Source: Streptomyces finlayi (GTDB lineage: Bacteria; Actinomycetota; Actinomycetes; Streptomycetales; Streptomycetaceae). From it: DNA of 64,000 nt. A program made the translations under genes and the position numbers. How positions within the stretch are numbered: the first letter of the stretch is position 1; every line of letters begins with the position of its first letter. The notes under the pieces were generated by a model. The model ran no database searches and was not told where the DNA came from. It saw nothing but the letters and a program-made list of their open reading frames with translations. The stretch is taken from positions 5,208,001 through 5,272,000 of the forward strand of contig NZ_CP045702.1 in the NCBI RefSeq assembly GCF_014216315.1, in the 5' to 3' direction. Below, piece by piece: positions 41,925 through 50,583 of the stretch.

Positions 41925-43673
41925 TCAGCGCCGGGGTTCTCTCGCGCCGGTCCGCGTGGCCGAGGCATTCTGCGACGGCGGCGTCGCCTTCTTACGCGTC
42001 TGCCCCGTCGATACGCCCTTCGTCGTACCGCTCTCCGGCCCGGTCGAGGCGTCCGCGGGCAGATCAGCCAGCCGCCGCAGCCGCCATACCATCACGTCAC
42101 TGATCGACTCTGCGGTCTCCAGCTCGCGTCGCTCCGCGGCTTCCGCCAGGAGCGCGGCGGGGTCGTGGCCGGCGTTCGCGACGTCGGCGAGGGTGGCGGC
42201 CAGGGCGTGCCACCCAGGCTCGGCGAGGATCTGCTCGGCCAGCTCCGGCACCGCCCGTCGGAGATTGGCCGCCTGCTTGCGCTGGAGGGGGTGAGACAGG
42301 CGGCGACCGCGCTGGTGCATCACGCCGAGGTGCAGGGGCGCGGCGGCCTGGTAGGCGGCACGCAGGTGGTCGGCGGCCTGGCGGGCAGCAGCGGCCTGCT
42401 GGGCGTGCTCCTTCTTCGCGTGCCAGTGGGCGGCGGCGCTGACCAGGAAGAACGCCATGTCGATGAGCATGGCGGTGGTGGCACCGTCCTCCCCGCGGCC
42501 GAGGGCGGGACCGCCGTAGACGAGATCGCGGGCAGCCTGACGCAGGGCACGGTCGTGGCCTCGCTCGGCCTGGATGTGGGAGCGGGTCGCCCGCTCGAAC
42601 GCCCAGGCGGCATCTCTCAGTTCACGGCGGGTGTGCGCGGCCGAGGTCTTGGCGAGCGCGTCGAGGACCTCGCCGGCTGCGGCGAGGTGCGCGGCGATCT
42701 GCGCGTCGTCGCCCTGGTCGAGGATCAGCACAGCCTGCCAGACCGCTGTCGTCGCCTGCCGCCGAGCGGCCGACGGGCTGATGCGGGGCGAGCTGGAGGA
42801 GCGGTCCGTGGCGGCGTCGCTGTGGTGACCGGTGAGGTCGTCAGCCCACCGCTTACGGATGCGGGGCAGGGAGAGGTCGGGCGCGAGGGTGGAGCCGGAA
42901 TAGTAGATCGGTTCCTGGTCCTCGTTGCGGTCGTCCGGCAACGCGACCTTGTAGCCGAGCAGATCACCGGAGGGTGCGGTGCGCTGGCGGATCAGGAGGC
43001 CGGCGGCGGCCAGCCGGTCGAAGAACTCCTCCTCGCTGGCGACTCCGGCTGCGGCCCGGCGAACGGTCTCGCGCAGCTCCTCGCGTGGGGTGCGTTCCTT
43101 GCCCTGGCGGTCCGCCTTGTGGCGTTCGGCGCTGGTGGGGTGTTTCGCGGCGGTTCCGTCGCCGACGTTCAACCGGCGTAGCCCGTAGTCGATTTCGACC
43201 TTTCGGGCTTCGGTCTGGGAGCGGGCGCCGTCCTGGCGGATGCGAGCCTGGCGGCCGTCCTCACGTACGACGGTGGCGACGATGTGGATGTGATCGTCGG
43301 CGTGGCGGACGGCCGCCCAGCGGCAGGCGGCGTCGTCGCCTTCGGGGGCGATGCCGGTGGCGGCGACCATGCGGCGGGCGATGTCGGCCCACTGCTCATC
43401 GGTGAGGATCGGATCCTCCGGCGCGGCGCGTACGGACAGATGCCATACGTACTCGTCGGGCCTGGCGCTCTCGGGCAGAGCCATGACGGGCTGGTCGAGC
43501 AGGCGCTGCAGGTCGCCGTACGTGGCCTTCGAATTGGGGACGGGGTCGGGGGCCTGACTGTCCCACGCGGCGACCAGGTGCGGATTGATGTGCTCCTCGG
43601 CCTTGCCGGGGCCGTACAGATAGGCCACCAGTCCGCGGGTGTCATGGCCCATGTCGTGGACTCTGGGGATCAC
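41925..43673 (-). CDS. relaxase / mobilization nuclease
   Basis: This 582-residue protein should nick one DNA strand at oriT and stay bound to the 5' end. The N-terminal relaxase domain (1-200) contains the HUH-type metal site in RHADDHIHIVATVVREDGR and upstream aromatic residues (LVAYLYGPGKAEEH) for the nicking tyrosine. A long helical C-terminal region (about 280-520) may act in dimerisation or coupling. The GTG start overlaps the MobC stop (GTGA), so the pair is co-translated. Relaxase use implies single-stranded transfer, unlike the TraB system common in Streptomyces. Confidence 0.9.
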   Translation of the reverse strand: MIPRVHDMGHDTRGLVAYLYGPGKAEEHINPHLVAAWDSQAPDPVPNSKATYGDLQRLLDQPVMALPESARPDEYVWHLSVRAAPEDPILTDEQWADIARRMVAATGIAPEGDDAACRWAAVRHADDHIHIVATVVREDGRQARIRQDGARSQTEARKVEIDYGLRRLNVGDGTAAKHPTSAERHKADRQGKERTPREELRETVRRAAAGVASEEEFFDRLAAAGLLIRQRTAPSGDLLGYKVALPDDRNEDQEPIYYSGSTLAPDLSLPRIRKRWADDLTGHHSDAATDRSSSSPRISPSAARRQATTAVWQAVLILDQGDDAQIAAHLAAAGEVLDALAKTSAAHTRRELRDAAWAFERATRSHIQAERGHDRALRQAARDLVYGGPALGRGEDGATTAMLIDMAFFLVSAAAHWHAKKEHAQQAAAARQAADHLRAAYQAAAPLHLGVMHQRGRRLSHPLQRKQAANLRRAVPELAEQILAEPGWHALAATLADVANAGHDPAALLAEAAERRELETAESISDVMVWRLRRLADLPADASTGPESGTTKGVSTGQTRKKATPPSQNASATRTGAREPRR

Positions 43674-44347
43674 GTGGCCGGGCGCTCGCTGTCCAGGTAG
43701 TGCTGGGTGAAGGTGTCCACGCGCCGGGCGGCACGGTGTACGGCAGAGAGGACCGCTTCGGCGTGCGGGGCATCACCGCCTGAATTGAGCCTCTTGGCAA
43801 CCTGGTTGACGTTGTTGCCGATCTGCCCGAGGTGGCGACGGAGGCTGAACAGCTCGGCGAGCATTTCGCGTTCGCCGGCGATCTCGGCTGCCGTGCGCGT
43901 CAGGTCGCGCGCGGCGCTGAGCGCTGCGTGGGCGAGGAAGCCGGACGGCGTCATGGCGCACGCGGCTGCGGCGTCGAGGACGGACTGCTTCTCGTCGTCG
44001 CTGAAGCGGCTGGTGATCAGGTGCTTGCGCTTGCTCGACTTGGTCTTCGGCGTGCGGTTGCGCGCGGGCGGCTGGCTCGACGGCGCGCTCGCGTGGTACG
44101 TGCAGTGTGGGTTGTGGCACGGGTGGGTGGCTGTCTGCTCCTCCTGGGGATGCCGGCCGCCCTCGGCCGCATCCCCTCGGTCCGGCGCCCCCCGGCGCTG
44201 GACCGCCTCCGCCACCCCCGGGGCGGAGGACGCGAGAGTAGTACTCCCAACGGGAGTACTACTCTCGCACCAACTTGCTCGCGGTGAGGTTGAGTTGGAT
44301 TCCGGCTCACCGTGCGCGTGAGTGGGGGGTGTCGTCGGGTTCGTCAT
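43670..44347 (-). CDS. mobC: MobC-type relaxosome accessory protein
   Basis: This 225-residue protein begins at the ATG at 44347, which overlaps the preceding stop. The C-terminal half is a MobC domain: a ribbon-helix-helix-like part (KRKHLITSRFSDDEKQSVLD) and the signature LFSLRRHLGQIGNNVNQVAK. The N-terminal 100 residues are low-complexity, and their DNA carries the oriT-like hairpin at 44232-44268. MobC proteins help open oriT and place the relaxase. Confidence 0.88.
   Translation of the reverse strand: MTNPTTPPTHAHGEPESNSTSPRASWCESSTPVGSTTLASSAPGVAEAVQRRGAPDRGDAAEGGRHPQEEQTATHPCHNPHCTYHASAPSSQPPARNRTPKTKSSKRKHLITSRFSDDEKQSVLDAAAACAMTPSGFLAHAALSAARDLTRTAAEIAGEREMLAELFSLRRHLGQIGNNVNQVAKRLNSGGDAPHAEAVLSAVHRAARRVDTFTQHYLDSERPAT
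44232..44268. other. candidate oriT hairpin inside mobC
   Basis: The arms GCGAGAGTAGTACTCCC and GGGAGTACTACTCTCGC pair perfectly over 17 bases around the loop AAC. It is unusually AT-rich for this DNA, and the protein segment it encodes (RESSTPVGSTTLA) is low-complexity, so the DNA rather than the protein seems to be conserved. The position in the 5' part of mobC next to a relaxase gene is typical of an origin of transfer. The nick may lie in the adjacent GCACCAACTTGC. Confidence 0.65.
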
Positions 44348-44580
44348 CGGGTGCGGTTCCTCGTAGTGCGGATGCGGTGCTGGATCTCGGCGGCGAGTTC
44401 GACCATGGCGGCCGGGCCATCGAGGACTCGGACTGGGGACTCGGGGTGGTCCTGGGTGAGCCACTGGCCGTTGGGGGCCAGCACGGCTGCGTGTAGGAGC
44501 TGGTGCCGTACGAGCACTTCCGCCCAGGCGCCGGCCTCGGCGGTCGACGGGGTGCGCGTACGCGGATTGCGGGCAGGAAT
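44344..44580 (-). CDS. small protein upstream of mobC, start uncertain
   Basis: The frame ends in a TGA that overlaps the mobC ATG, and its sequence is gene-like: WAEVLVRHQLLHAAVLAPNG, then DHPESPVRVLDGPAAMVELA. It has no ATG. An ATT at 44580 follows GGAAGGA at good spacing (78 residues); a GTG at 44517 would give 57 residues with a poor ribosome-binding site. A rare ATT start is therefore possible. The neighbouring genes suggest a relaxosome or regulatory role. Confidence 0.55.
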   Translation of the reverse strand: MPARNPRTRTPSTAEAGAWAEVLVRHQLLHAAVLAPNGQWLTQDHPESPVRVLDGPAAMVELAAEIQHRIRTTRNRTR

Positions 44581-44673
44581 GGCGATCCTTCCATCACAGG
44601 GGGGCCGCCCGACCGAGGCCGGGCCACCCGGCGGAATACGGAGGCAGGCGCGTGACCTGCTCCTTTGCAGGTG

Positions 44674-44865
44674 TCAGCCGCACTCGGGACAGCGGTCTAG
44701 GTGCCGGCTCAAGGCCCGCGCCATGTTCCGCTTCACCGAGAAGGCGTTCTTCGCGCTCGTCTTCGCCGACGTCGACCCCTGATGACGCTCGGAGTGACCG
44801 CGCAGGAACCGGATGTCCTGCTCAAAGCCGGACTTGATGGTGGCGAACCGATGGCAGGTCTTCAT
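44674..44865 (-). CDS. small protein with C-terminal Cys pair
   Basis: This is a 63-residue open frame from an ATG that overlaps the DUF2637-like stop (ATGA). It is basic and helical (MKTCHRFATIKSGFEQDIRF) with the end HLDRCPECG, half of a zinc-ribbon. The overlap and codon bias support it. The function is unknown. Confidence 0.6.
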   Translation of the reverse strand: MKTCHRFATIKSGFEQDIRFLRGHSERHQGSTSAKTSAKNAFSVKRNMARALSRHLDRCPECG

Positions 44866-46532
44866 CGGGCCGTGCTCCTTGTCGTGGTGGTGGCCGCCTC
44901 GTCCCGCAGCAGCTGCAGGACCGGCGTCAGGCGCTCGTTCCGGCCGCCCTGGATGTTCTGGGCGCGGAGGATCTCTCGCAGCTGGGGACGGGTGACCGAC
45001 GCGTTGCCGTCCCGCTCCAGCAGCGCGGGCACGTGCGGACGAACCCGCTCGACCATCTGCTCGACGGTCAGCCGGGGCCCGTTCCGCGGACGCTTGGCCT
45101 GCCCGGCGCCCGGACGGTTTCGGGAGCCCTTCTGCGGCGGCTTGCGACGCAGGGGGACGGTGTGGGGACGGTCCCCGTTGGGCTCGGTCCCCGTTTCGGT
45201 GTCGGGGTGCTCCCGGCCCTCGTCGTCTTTGGGGACGGCCGCCGGGGACGGGCCACCGTCCCTCTGTGCTGCGACTTCGTGGATGTTGCCGCCCGCGCCA
45301 TCGCCAGCCTCACCGGTCCCCGGGATCACGGCGGGGCCCTCCGCCTTCGCCTCTTCACCCTGGCCGGGCAGATGCGAGTCGCGCTCACCGATGCGGTCCC
45401 CGTTGTCGTTGGGGACGGTGTGGGGACGGTCCCCGTCGGGCCCGGTCCCCGTTTCGGTGTTGGGGTGTTCCCGCTCCCCGTTGTCGTTGGGGACGGCGTG
45501 GGGACCGTCCCCAACGGGCTCGGCCGCGTCCCCGACAGCGCGGTCCCCGATCGAGGCAGCGGTTCGGGGACCGGCCTCGGGGACCGTCCCCGTCGGGCTC
45601 ACCTGTTCCTCGGGGAGCGTCCGAGTCCCCGGGGCCGTACCGCGTGGGGACCGGTCCACACGGTGGTCGTCTTGCTCCCACGAGGGCTGAGTCCAGGGGG
45701 ACGGCAGGGCGACAGAGGCGAGGGCCGCGGCATGCCGGCGGGCGGCCAGCTGCTCCAGAAGCGCACGACGCTGGTCAGGATCTGTACCGACCCCGGATCG
45801 TGAAAGGGCCGTCTCGAGCCGCCGTTCGATCCGGCGCCCGTGACGATTCTTGCGATCCTTCTCCGGCATCTTGGCCAGCCGGGACGCGAGGGCCCCTGCC
45901 CGCTCCGTGGCGCGCTCCCGGGTGATCTGGGCGGCATCGCGGTTCCGCGTGGCAACACCCAGTCGGGAGAGGAGACGTTCCCGCACTTCGCGCCCGAGCG
46001 TCGCCAGCAGCCCCTGCGAGGAGGCGTCCGGCTTGTGCAGCCGCAGCTCGATACCCATGGCCAGATGCCAGAGCATGGCCGCCATGACCGGACCGACGAT
46101 CGCTCGCACGGTGCCGCCGACCGGCCCTGATTCGGCGTACGCCGGGATGATCTGCACCCCGGTGAGCACCCAGACCAGGGTGCCGGGAACGCCGGGCGCG
46201 CCTTGATTGCGCAGGTTCTGGCGGGCCAGCAGAGCGTTCGCGAACAGCGCCAGCTCGGCCGTGGAGAAGAAGGCAGCCCGTTGCACCGTGTCGGTCATGC
46301 CGAGGTAGTCAGCGGCGAAGAACCAGCTGGTCTCCGCGCTGTATGCCGTGCAGCCCAGCGCCGCGAGGGCAGCGACCCAGACCGTGGGGGTGCCGGCGCG
46401 CGGGGCGCCTGCCCGTGTCCGGTTGCGTCGGATCGACCATCTGGCCAGCACCAGGGCGAGCACCCCGACAGCCGCGACCGCGTAGACGGGATCAATACCG
46501 AGGGGCAGGGACATGGCGATGGGGTGAGTCAT
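44862..46532 (-). CDS. DUF2637-like membrane protein with internal repeats
   Basis: This is a 556-residue protein. The N-terminal 160 residues hold about four membrane helices (VYAVAAVGVLALVLARWSI, VWVAALAALGCTAYSAETSW, ...), as in DUF2637/SpdB-like proteins of actinobacterial mobile elements. A charged helical part follows. A repeat region at about 330-480 has copies of GDGPHAVPNDNGEREHPNTE and GDRPHTVPNDNGDR. The C-terminus looks like a winged helix (LTVEQMVERVRPHVPALLER, then LREILRAQNIQGGRNERLTP). It may link the membrane to replication or transfer. It overlaps the WhiB-like gene (ATGA). Confidence 0.75.
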   Translation of the reverse strand: MTHPIAMSLPLGIDPVYAVAAVGVLALVLARWSIRRNRTRAGAPRAGTPTVWVAALAALGCTAYSAETSWFFAADYLGMTDTVQRAAFFSTAELALFANALLARQNLRNQGAPGVPGTLVWVLTGVQIIPAYAESGPVGGTVRAIVGPVMAAMLWHLAMGIELRLHKPDASSQGLLATLGREVRERLLSRLGVATRNRDAAQITRERATERAGALASRLAKMPEKDRKNRHGRRIERRLETALSRSGVGTDPDQRRALLEQLAARRHAAALASVALPSPWTQPSWEQDDHRVDRSPRGTAPGTRTLPEEQVSPTGTVPEAGPRTAASIGDRAVGDAAEPVGDGPHAVPNDNGEREHPNTETGTGPDGDRPHTVPNDNGDRIGERDSHLPGQGEEAKAEGPAVIPGTGEAGDGAGGNIHEVAAQRDGGPSPAAVPKDDEGREHPDTETGTEPNGDRPHTVPLRRKPPQKGSRNRPGAGQAKRPRNGPRLTVEQMVERVRPHVPALLERDGNASVTRPQLREILRAQNIQGGRNERLTPVLQLLRDEAATTTTRSTAR

Positions 46533-47155
46533 GCGGCCTTTCGGAGAGCGGCGATCAGGGAGTGGGTCTGAACCTGGCGGGGCACCTGCACCGGCGAGGC
46601 GGCCTCTTCGTCCTCGGCCGTTTCGTCGTCGGTCGGCTCGGTCTCGTCGTCCTGATCCCAGTAGCGGTCGCGGTCGGCGACAGCGTGCGCGGCGTTGCGC
46701 ATCAGGTCACGCGCCCAGTCCAGGTCGAGCCGCAGCGTGAAGGCGAGGCGCTCGGGGCTCCAGCCGCGGACGTACGCGTGGCGGGTGACGGCCTCACGTT
46801 CGGCGTCGCTGAGGTGGATGTCGCGGCCTTCGAAGGCCGCCTTGACACGGCTGTAGTCCAGGCGCTTGTTGACCTTGGCGTGCCAGGGGCGGCGCTCGTC
46901 CTCGGTGAGGCCGCCCCACATGCCGTGCCTGATCTCGTTGTCGAGGGCGTAGTCGAAGCACGCCTTCTTCACCGGGCACTGGCCGCAGATCGACTTGGCC
47001 TCGTCGATGGCCGTGCGGTCGCGGGCCGCGTGGAAGAACAGTGCGTCGATGACCTTGGGCGGCATGTTGTGGCACAGGCCCCGGGCCTGCCAGCTGTGGT
47101 CGGCGATGCCACGGATGGTCGGGGCCGGGGAGTCGTTGGTGGTGATGTGGCGCAA
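46529..47155 (-). CDS. WhiB-like [4Fe-4S] regulator
   Basis: This is a 208-residue protein from a TTG at 47155 with CCGGAG upstream. It carries the WhiB cysteine set: ARGLCHN, then SICGQCPVKKAC (C-x(2)-C-x(5)-C), and the GMWGGLTEDERRPW turn. After the Wbl domain come a helix-turn-helix-like stretch (HAYVRGWSPERLAFTLRLDL) and an acidic tail. Wbl proteins act with the principal sigma factor. On a mobile element it likely controls transfer or maintenance genes. Confidence 0.88.
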   Translation of the reverse strand: MRHITTNDSPAPTIRGIADHSWQARGLCHNMPPKVIDALFFHAARDRTAIDEAKSICGQCPVKKACFDYALDNEIRHGMWGGLTEDERRPWHAKVNKRLDYSRVKAAFEGRDIHLSDAEREAVTRHAYVRGWSPERLAFTLRLDLDWARDLMRNAAHAVADRDRYWDQDDETEPTDDETAEDEEAASPVQVPRQVQTHSLIAALRKAA

Positions 47156-47300
47156 GGCAGTCTCCGGAAGTCGCCTCGGGGTGTGCGGGTCGTCGGCACC
47201 GAAGGTGGGTGGGGTGCGGCGGGGCGCTGCGAGGCGGGCTCGGGGTACGGCGTGGCGCCGTACCGGAGGCGGAACGTTTCTTTGGAGCAGCGGGCTGCGG

Positions 47301-47999
47301 TCAGGCGGCAGTCGCCGGGGCCTGGGCAGCCAGGGCGCGATCGACGCGACTGGGGTGGGCGGTCGCGAGCGGTGCGTTGCCTCGGGCGGCGCCGTCGAGG
47401 GTGATGCGCCGGCGGCGGCAAGGCTCACCCTCGACGGCGTGGCACCACTCGCACGGCACGCTGAGCACGTCGGGACCTCCGGCGGTGATGGCGGCTTCAC
47501 GGGCGGCGCGAGCCGGGCGGTAGGGGGCCAGCTCGGCGCGGACGGCGGCCGGGATGTAGGAGCCGACGGCGGCCAGCTGGTCCTTCAGCCCTGGCCGGTG
47601 TCGCCCAGCGGTGAGTTCGCGGTGCGCCGAGGGGGCGGCCTGCCCCGTAGCCACGGCATCCCGCGCCGCCAGCAGCTCCGCCCGCCAGACGTGCGGATTG
47701 TCCGGGTCGGCCGACGGAGTCGGGTCGGTGTGCCGGGCCAGACGTTCGCGGCGGTGCGCTTGCCATTCGCGGGCTACATCGGCCGGCAGGATCGGATACG
47801 GCGAGCTGACGATGCGCTTGCGGACGGCCTCGCGGATGTCCCAGCCCTGAGCGGTGATCATCGGGACGTCGCCGAGCAGCTCGTGCCACATGGCGAGCTG
47901 GTCGCGGGCCTCGCCCGCGTCGGTGCGGATCGTGCGCGGGTCCAGGCGGCCGACGTAGGTGAGCACGGCAGCAACTTCACGTTGGTTCAAGGCAGTCAC
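47301..47999 (-). CDS. phage/plasmid-type zinc-finger protein
   Basis: This 232-residue protein begins at a GTG that overlaps the rep-like stop (GTGA). The first 150 residues are helical (LNQREVAAVLTYVGRLDPRT, then ADVAREWQAHRRERLAR). The C-terminus carries the pattern VPCEWCHAVEGEPC followed by ATAHPSRVDRA, a short zinc-binding module widespread in actinobacteriophage and plasmid proteins. It may be a replication accessory protein, such as a helicase loader, given its position. Confidence 0.7.
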   Translation of the reverse strand: MTALNQREVAAVLTYVGRLDPRTIRTDAGEARDQLAMWHELLGDVPMITAQGWDIREAVRKRIVSSPYPILPADVAREWQAHRRERLARHTDPTPSADPDNPHVWRAELLAARDAVATGQAAPSAHRELTAGRHRPGLKDQLAAVGSYIPAAVRAELAPYRPARAAREAAITAGGPDVLSVPCEWCHAVEGEPCRRRRITLDGAARGNAPLATAHPSRVDRALAAQAPATAA

Positions 48000-48919
48000 T
48001 CCGTTCCAGTCGGTTCGTCGACGGCGGCGAGCAGGGCGGCCATGTGCAGGTCGGCTTTGGTCATGCCGGCCTGTGGGGCAGGGCTGCCGCCGGGCAGGGC
48101 GTAGAGGTTCGGGCGCTGGGGTGTGGGGCTGTGCTCGCGGGCGACCCAGGACTGCCAGTCGGAAGCCCAGGCGGCGGCGGAGCGAACGCTCCAGGCGGCT
48201 CGGTGGTGTCGCCACTTCGCGTCGGCGGCCTGGAGGCCCTGCTCGCCAAGGCGTGCGAGGTGTCCCTGCTGCTGGGCCCAGGACAGGCTTGCGTCGTCGA
48301 CCTGCCAGTCAGCGGCGGAGGTGAGACCGGCAGCACTACTGCTGCTGTACTTACGGTTCACCTTCGGTTCACTACAGTTCTGGGGGTCAGTTTCTGACCC
48401 GGAAGGGGGGCGGTTTCTGACCCGGGGAGGGGTCAGATTCTGACGAGGGGGTGGAGATTTCGACCCGGTCAGATTCTGACGAGGGGGGCCCGATTCAGAC
48501 CCCGCCCTGCGGCAAATGCGGTGCTTGCGCAGCCGCTCCTCGTCCAGGTCATCAAGAGCGGGAGCGGGGTCGGCGTCCGCCAGCGGTTCGACGTCCTCGA
48601 CGCGCAGCTCGGGGTCGGCCTTCTGGGCAGCAGCGACTTTCGCGAGCCAGGCAGCAGGGCGCGGCATGCGGTACACCGTGCTGTGCTGGGGGCCCTCAAA
48701 GTCGGCGCATATCTCGAGATCGCCGGTCGCGACCAGTGAGGTGAGGGCGCCGCGCACTGCGTTGCGGCTGGCGTGCGTCCGCTCCATCAGCTCGGTGAGG
48801 CCCGCATAGGCGACGCACTGCTCGTCGGGGATCCGGTCGGCGATCGACAGGAGGACCAAGCGGGCCGTGCCGCGGCTGGTGCTGCTCTCCCAGGCCCACT
48901 TACGTGCCTGCCCGCTCAT
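47996..48919 (-). CDS. replication-type helix-turn-helix protein
   Basis: This is a 307-residue protein from the ATG at 48919. Residues 10-100 form a winged helix as in phage and plasmid replication initiators (STSRGTARLVLLSIADRIPD, HASRNAVRGALTSLVATGDL). The middle (about 140-190) is a repeat-rich linker encoded by the iteron-like DNA. The C-terminal part is helical with several tryptophans (AWASDWQSWVAREH). It is the second cistron after a 40-codon gene. Rep function is inferred from the HTH and the iterons. Confidence 0.7.
   Translation of the reverse strand: MSGQARKWAWESSTSRGTARLVLLSIADRIPDEQCVAYAGLTELMERTHASRNAVRGALTSLVATGDLEICADFEGPQHSTVYRMPRPAAWLAKVAAAQKADPELRVEDVEPLADADPAPALDDLDEERLRKHRICRRAGSESGPPRQNLTGSKSPPPRQNLTPPRVRNRPPSGSETDPQNCSEPKVNRKYSSSSAAGLTSAADWQVDDASLSWAQQQGHLARLGEQGLQAADAKWRHHRAAWSVRSAAAWASDWQSWVAREHSPTPQRPNLYALPGGSPAPQAGMTKADLHMAALLAAVDEPTGTE
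48384..48503. repeat. iteron-like repeats, candidate replication origin
   Basis: Five related units occur: GGGTCAGTTTCTGACCC at 48384-48400, GGTTTCTGACCC at 48412-48423, GGTCAGATTCTGACGAGGGG at 48431-48450, GGTCAGATTCTGACGAGGGG at 48467-48486 and CCGATTCAGACCCC at 48490-48503. The core is GGTCAG-A/T-TT-CTGAC, itself palindromic. They lie inside the rep-like gene, as in several theta plasmids. Confidence 0.65.
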
Positions 48920-49038
48920 CGGGACACCGCCTTCACGAGGTACGTGAGCATGGGTGTCGACGACGCGGGAGACGGGTGAGCGGGGGCGGCTGCCGCGCAG
49001 GCCGGGAACGCTGGCCTTTTGCGCAGGGCAGGCGGCAT
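48916..49038 (-). CDS. 40-residue leader protein of the rep operon
   Basis: The ATG at 49038 follows GGAGGAGA, an ideal ribosome-binding site, and the TGA overlaps the rep-like ATG (ATGA). The peptide is MPPALRKRPAFPACAAAAPA and ends LTYLVKAVSR. It may serve mainly to couple or attenuate translation of the replication gene. Confidence 0.65.
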   Translation of the reverse strand: MPPALRKRPAFPACAAAAPAHPSPASSTPMLTYLVKAVSR

Positions 49039-50064
49039 GTAAGACTCTCCTCCGTAGTGAAAGCCGCGCCGGGGTGCCCGTAGGAAAGGTCCGGTGCGGT
49101 AAAGGTGGGTAATCTCCGCCCTTGCCGGGGCGGGAGTGCCGTCAGGCGGCCGGCGTCCGGGAGTTAGTGGCTCCATGGGCGCCGTCGCTGTTTTCGGGGC
49201 TATGCAGCCCTGCTGGATCGCGCGTTCCGCATATGGCTCCTTATGCCGTCTGCTGCTGGGCGGGGTGCCCGGCGGGGGACGACGAACATATGCGGGCTGT
49301 GGCGCAAGATCCAGACCTTGCTAAAGGACTCTCTACAAGTCGTGTGGAGGGCGTCGGCACCTGCGCCTGCGGGTGGGGGCGGCCGGCCGGGACGCGGACA
49401 GCGCCATGATTGCCCCGACGGACTCGGAGATGAACATCGCAGCGCCCCGTCGCGTCTCATGCGACGACGGTTTGTTGGACCAACCAGGCAAGCCTCACCG
49501 GGGCGTCATCGGTGATCCTTTGCCCGATTCGCCGGGATAGATCGCTCCGGCGGCCGGAGGCTCAGGAGTGCGCTGGTGGCTGCCCGGGCACATGCGCACG
49601 GACGAACCCGCGACACGGGCCAGGCTCGGCCCTTAACCCCTGTACTGGTAGCAGAGAGTCACCGTGTGATCGGTGGTCGATGTCGCGCGTAGGGCTCGGT
49701 TCGGGCCGCCCCCTGGCGTCGAGGAGCACCGTTGCCGCGGTTGCCCCGAACGTCGAGAGCGTGCCATTGTGTCCGAATTGCGGCGGGTGTCTGATACCTC
49801 CCGCGACAGAAAGACGATCTGAATGAGGCGTTTCCACGGTCACCCCCGCGCTTTCCGGTCGAAGATCAAATCCTTGGCGTGCCAGACGTGACGTATGTCG
49901 CTAGGGAAATGTGGCTCGCGCCACGTCGCCCGGAGCATTCCTGCCGGTAGAAACGGACAGGCCGACCCGAAATGGGCGGTGCGTGCCACGCGGAAACGTG
50001 CTGGTGAGGAAGAACTTTCCATACGCGGGATCGCGCCGTCAACTGGTGTTTATGGCGAGGTAGT
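49039..50064. other. 1-kb intergenic region between the element block and the XRE operon
   Basis: No gene is supported here. An inverted repeat CCGCATATG at 49228-49236 and CATATGCGG at 49287-49295 stands out, as does GTTGGACCAAC near 49472. The 3' end holds TAGTGT at 50061-50066, a -10-like hexamer of the XRE gene. The region contains the promoter of the rep operon and may contain the true boundary of the mobile element; no tRNA or att repeat was recognised. Confidence 0.4.
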
Positions 50065-50547
50065 GTGGTGGTTGAAGTGACGACGAAGTCCACCCAGAAA
50101 AGGATCATGGAAGAGTCGACCGAAGGCCAGGTGACCCCCCAGGGGCTCATGGACCGCCTAAACCGCCTGTTCGATACGGTGCACCCGCCCGATCGCGGCC
50201 CTTTCAGCAACGCCGAAGTGGCCGAGCTGATGGAAAAACGAGGGCTGGGCAAGCTGTCCGCGCAGTACCTGTGGCTCCTGCGGACCGGGCAGCGCGATAA
50301 CCCGACGAAGCGTCATCTCGAAGCGCTCGCAGGGTTCTTCGGGGTGGATCCCGGTTATTGGTTCGATGATGCCGTCGCCGAAAAGACAGTGCAGGAGCTG
50401 GAGTTGCTCGCACTGCTTCGTGACGCGAAGATCAAGAACGTTCTTCTTCGCCTATCCGACGTCTCCGCGGACGGAAAGGACGCTGTCCTGGGGATCGTCG
50501 AGAGCGTACGAAAATCCGAGGGGTTGCCACCCTCAACTGGCGCGTGA
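50065..50547 (+). CDS. XRE-family regulator
   Basis: This protein of about 160 residues has a HTH domain at about 30-95 (FSNAEVAELMEKRGLGKLSA, LEALAGFFGVDPGYWF). It is of the class that pairs with ImmA/IrrE peptidases. The GTG at 50065 lies inside a TAGTGT -10-like hexamer, so the GTG at 50077 is the better leaderless start, giving VTTKSTQKR. The C-terminal part (LRLSDVSADGKDAVLGIVES) is helical. It probably regulates its own operon. Confidence 0.8.
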   Translation: MVVEVTTKSTQKRIMEESTEGQVTPQGLMDRLNRLFDTVHPPDRGPFSNAEVAELMEKRGLGKLSAQYLWLLRTGQRDNPTKRHLEALAGFFGVDPGYWFDDAVAEKTVQELELLALLRDAKIKNVLLRLSDVSADGKDAVLGIVESVRKSEGLPPSTGA

Positions 50548-50583
50548 ATCGGCCTTAGTTCAGTAAGTGATCAAGGAAAATCA

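Noticed and set aside
42165..43181. 338-residue plus-strand frame opposite the relaxase
   Set aside because: Shadow of the relaxase gene; no ribosome-binding site or known pattern.
44232..44268. mobC hairpin as a transcription terminator
   Set aside because: It lies inside a coding region well before the end of the operon and has no T-run on the transcribed strand; oriT is the better reading.
49562..49843. 93-residue minus-strand frame in the 1-kb gap
   Set aside because: Weak start context and no domain; codon bias not convincing.
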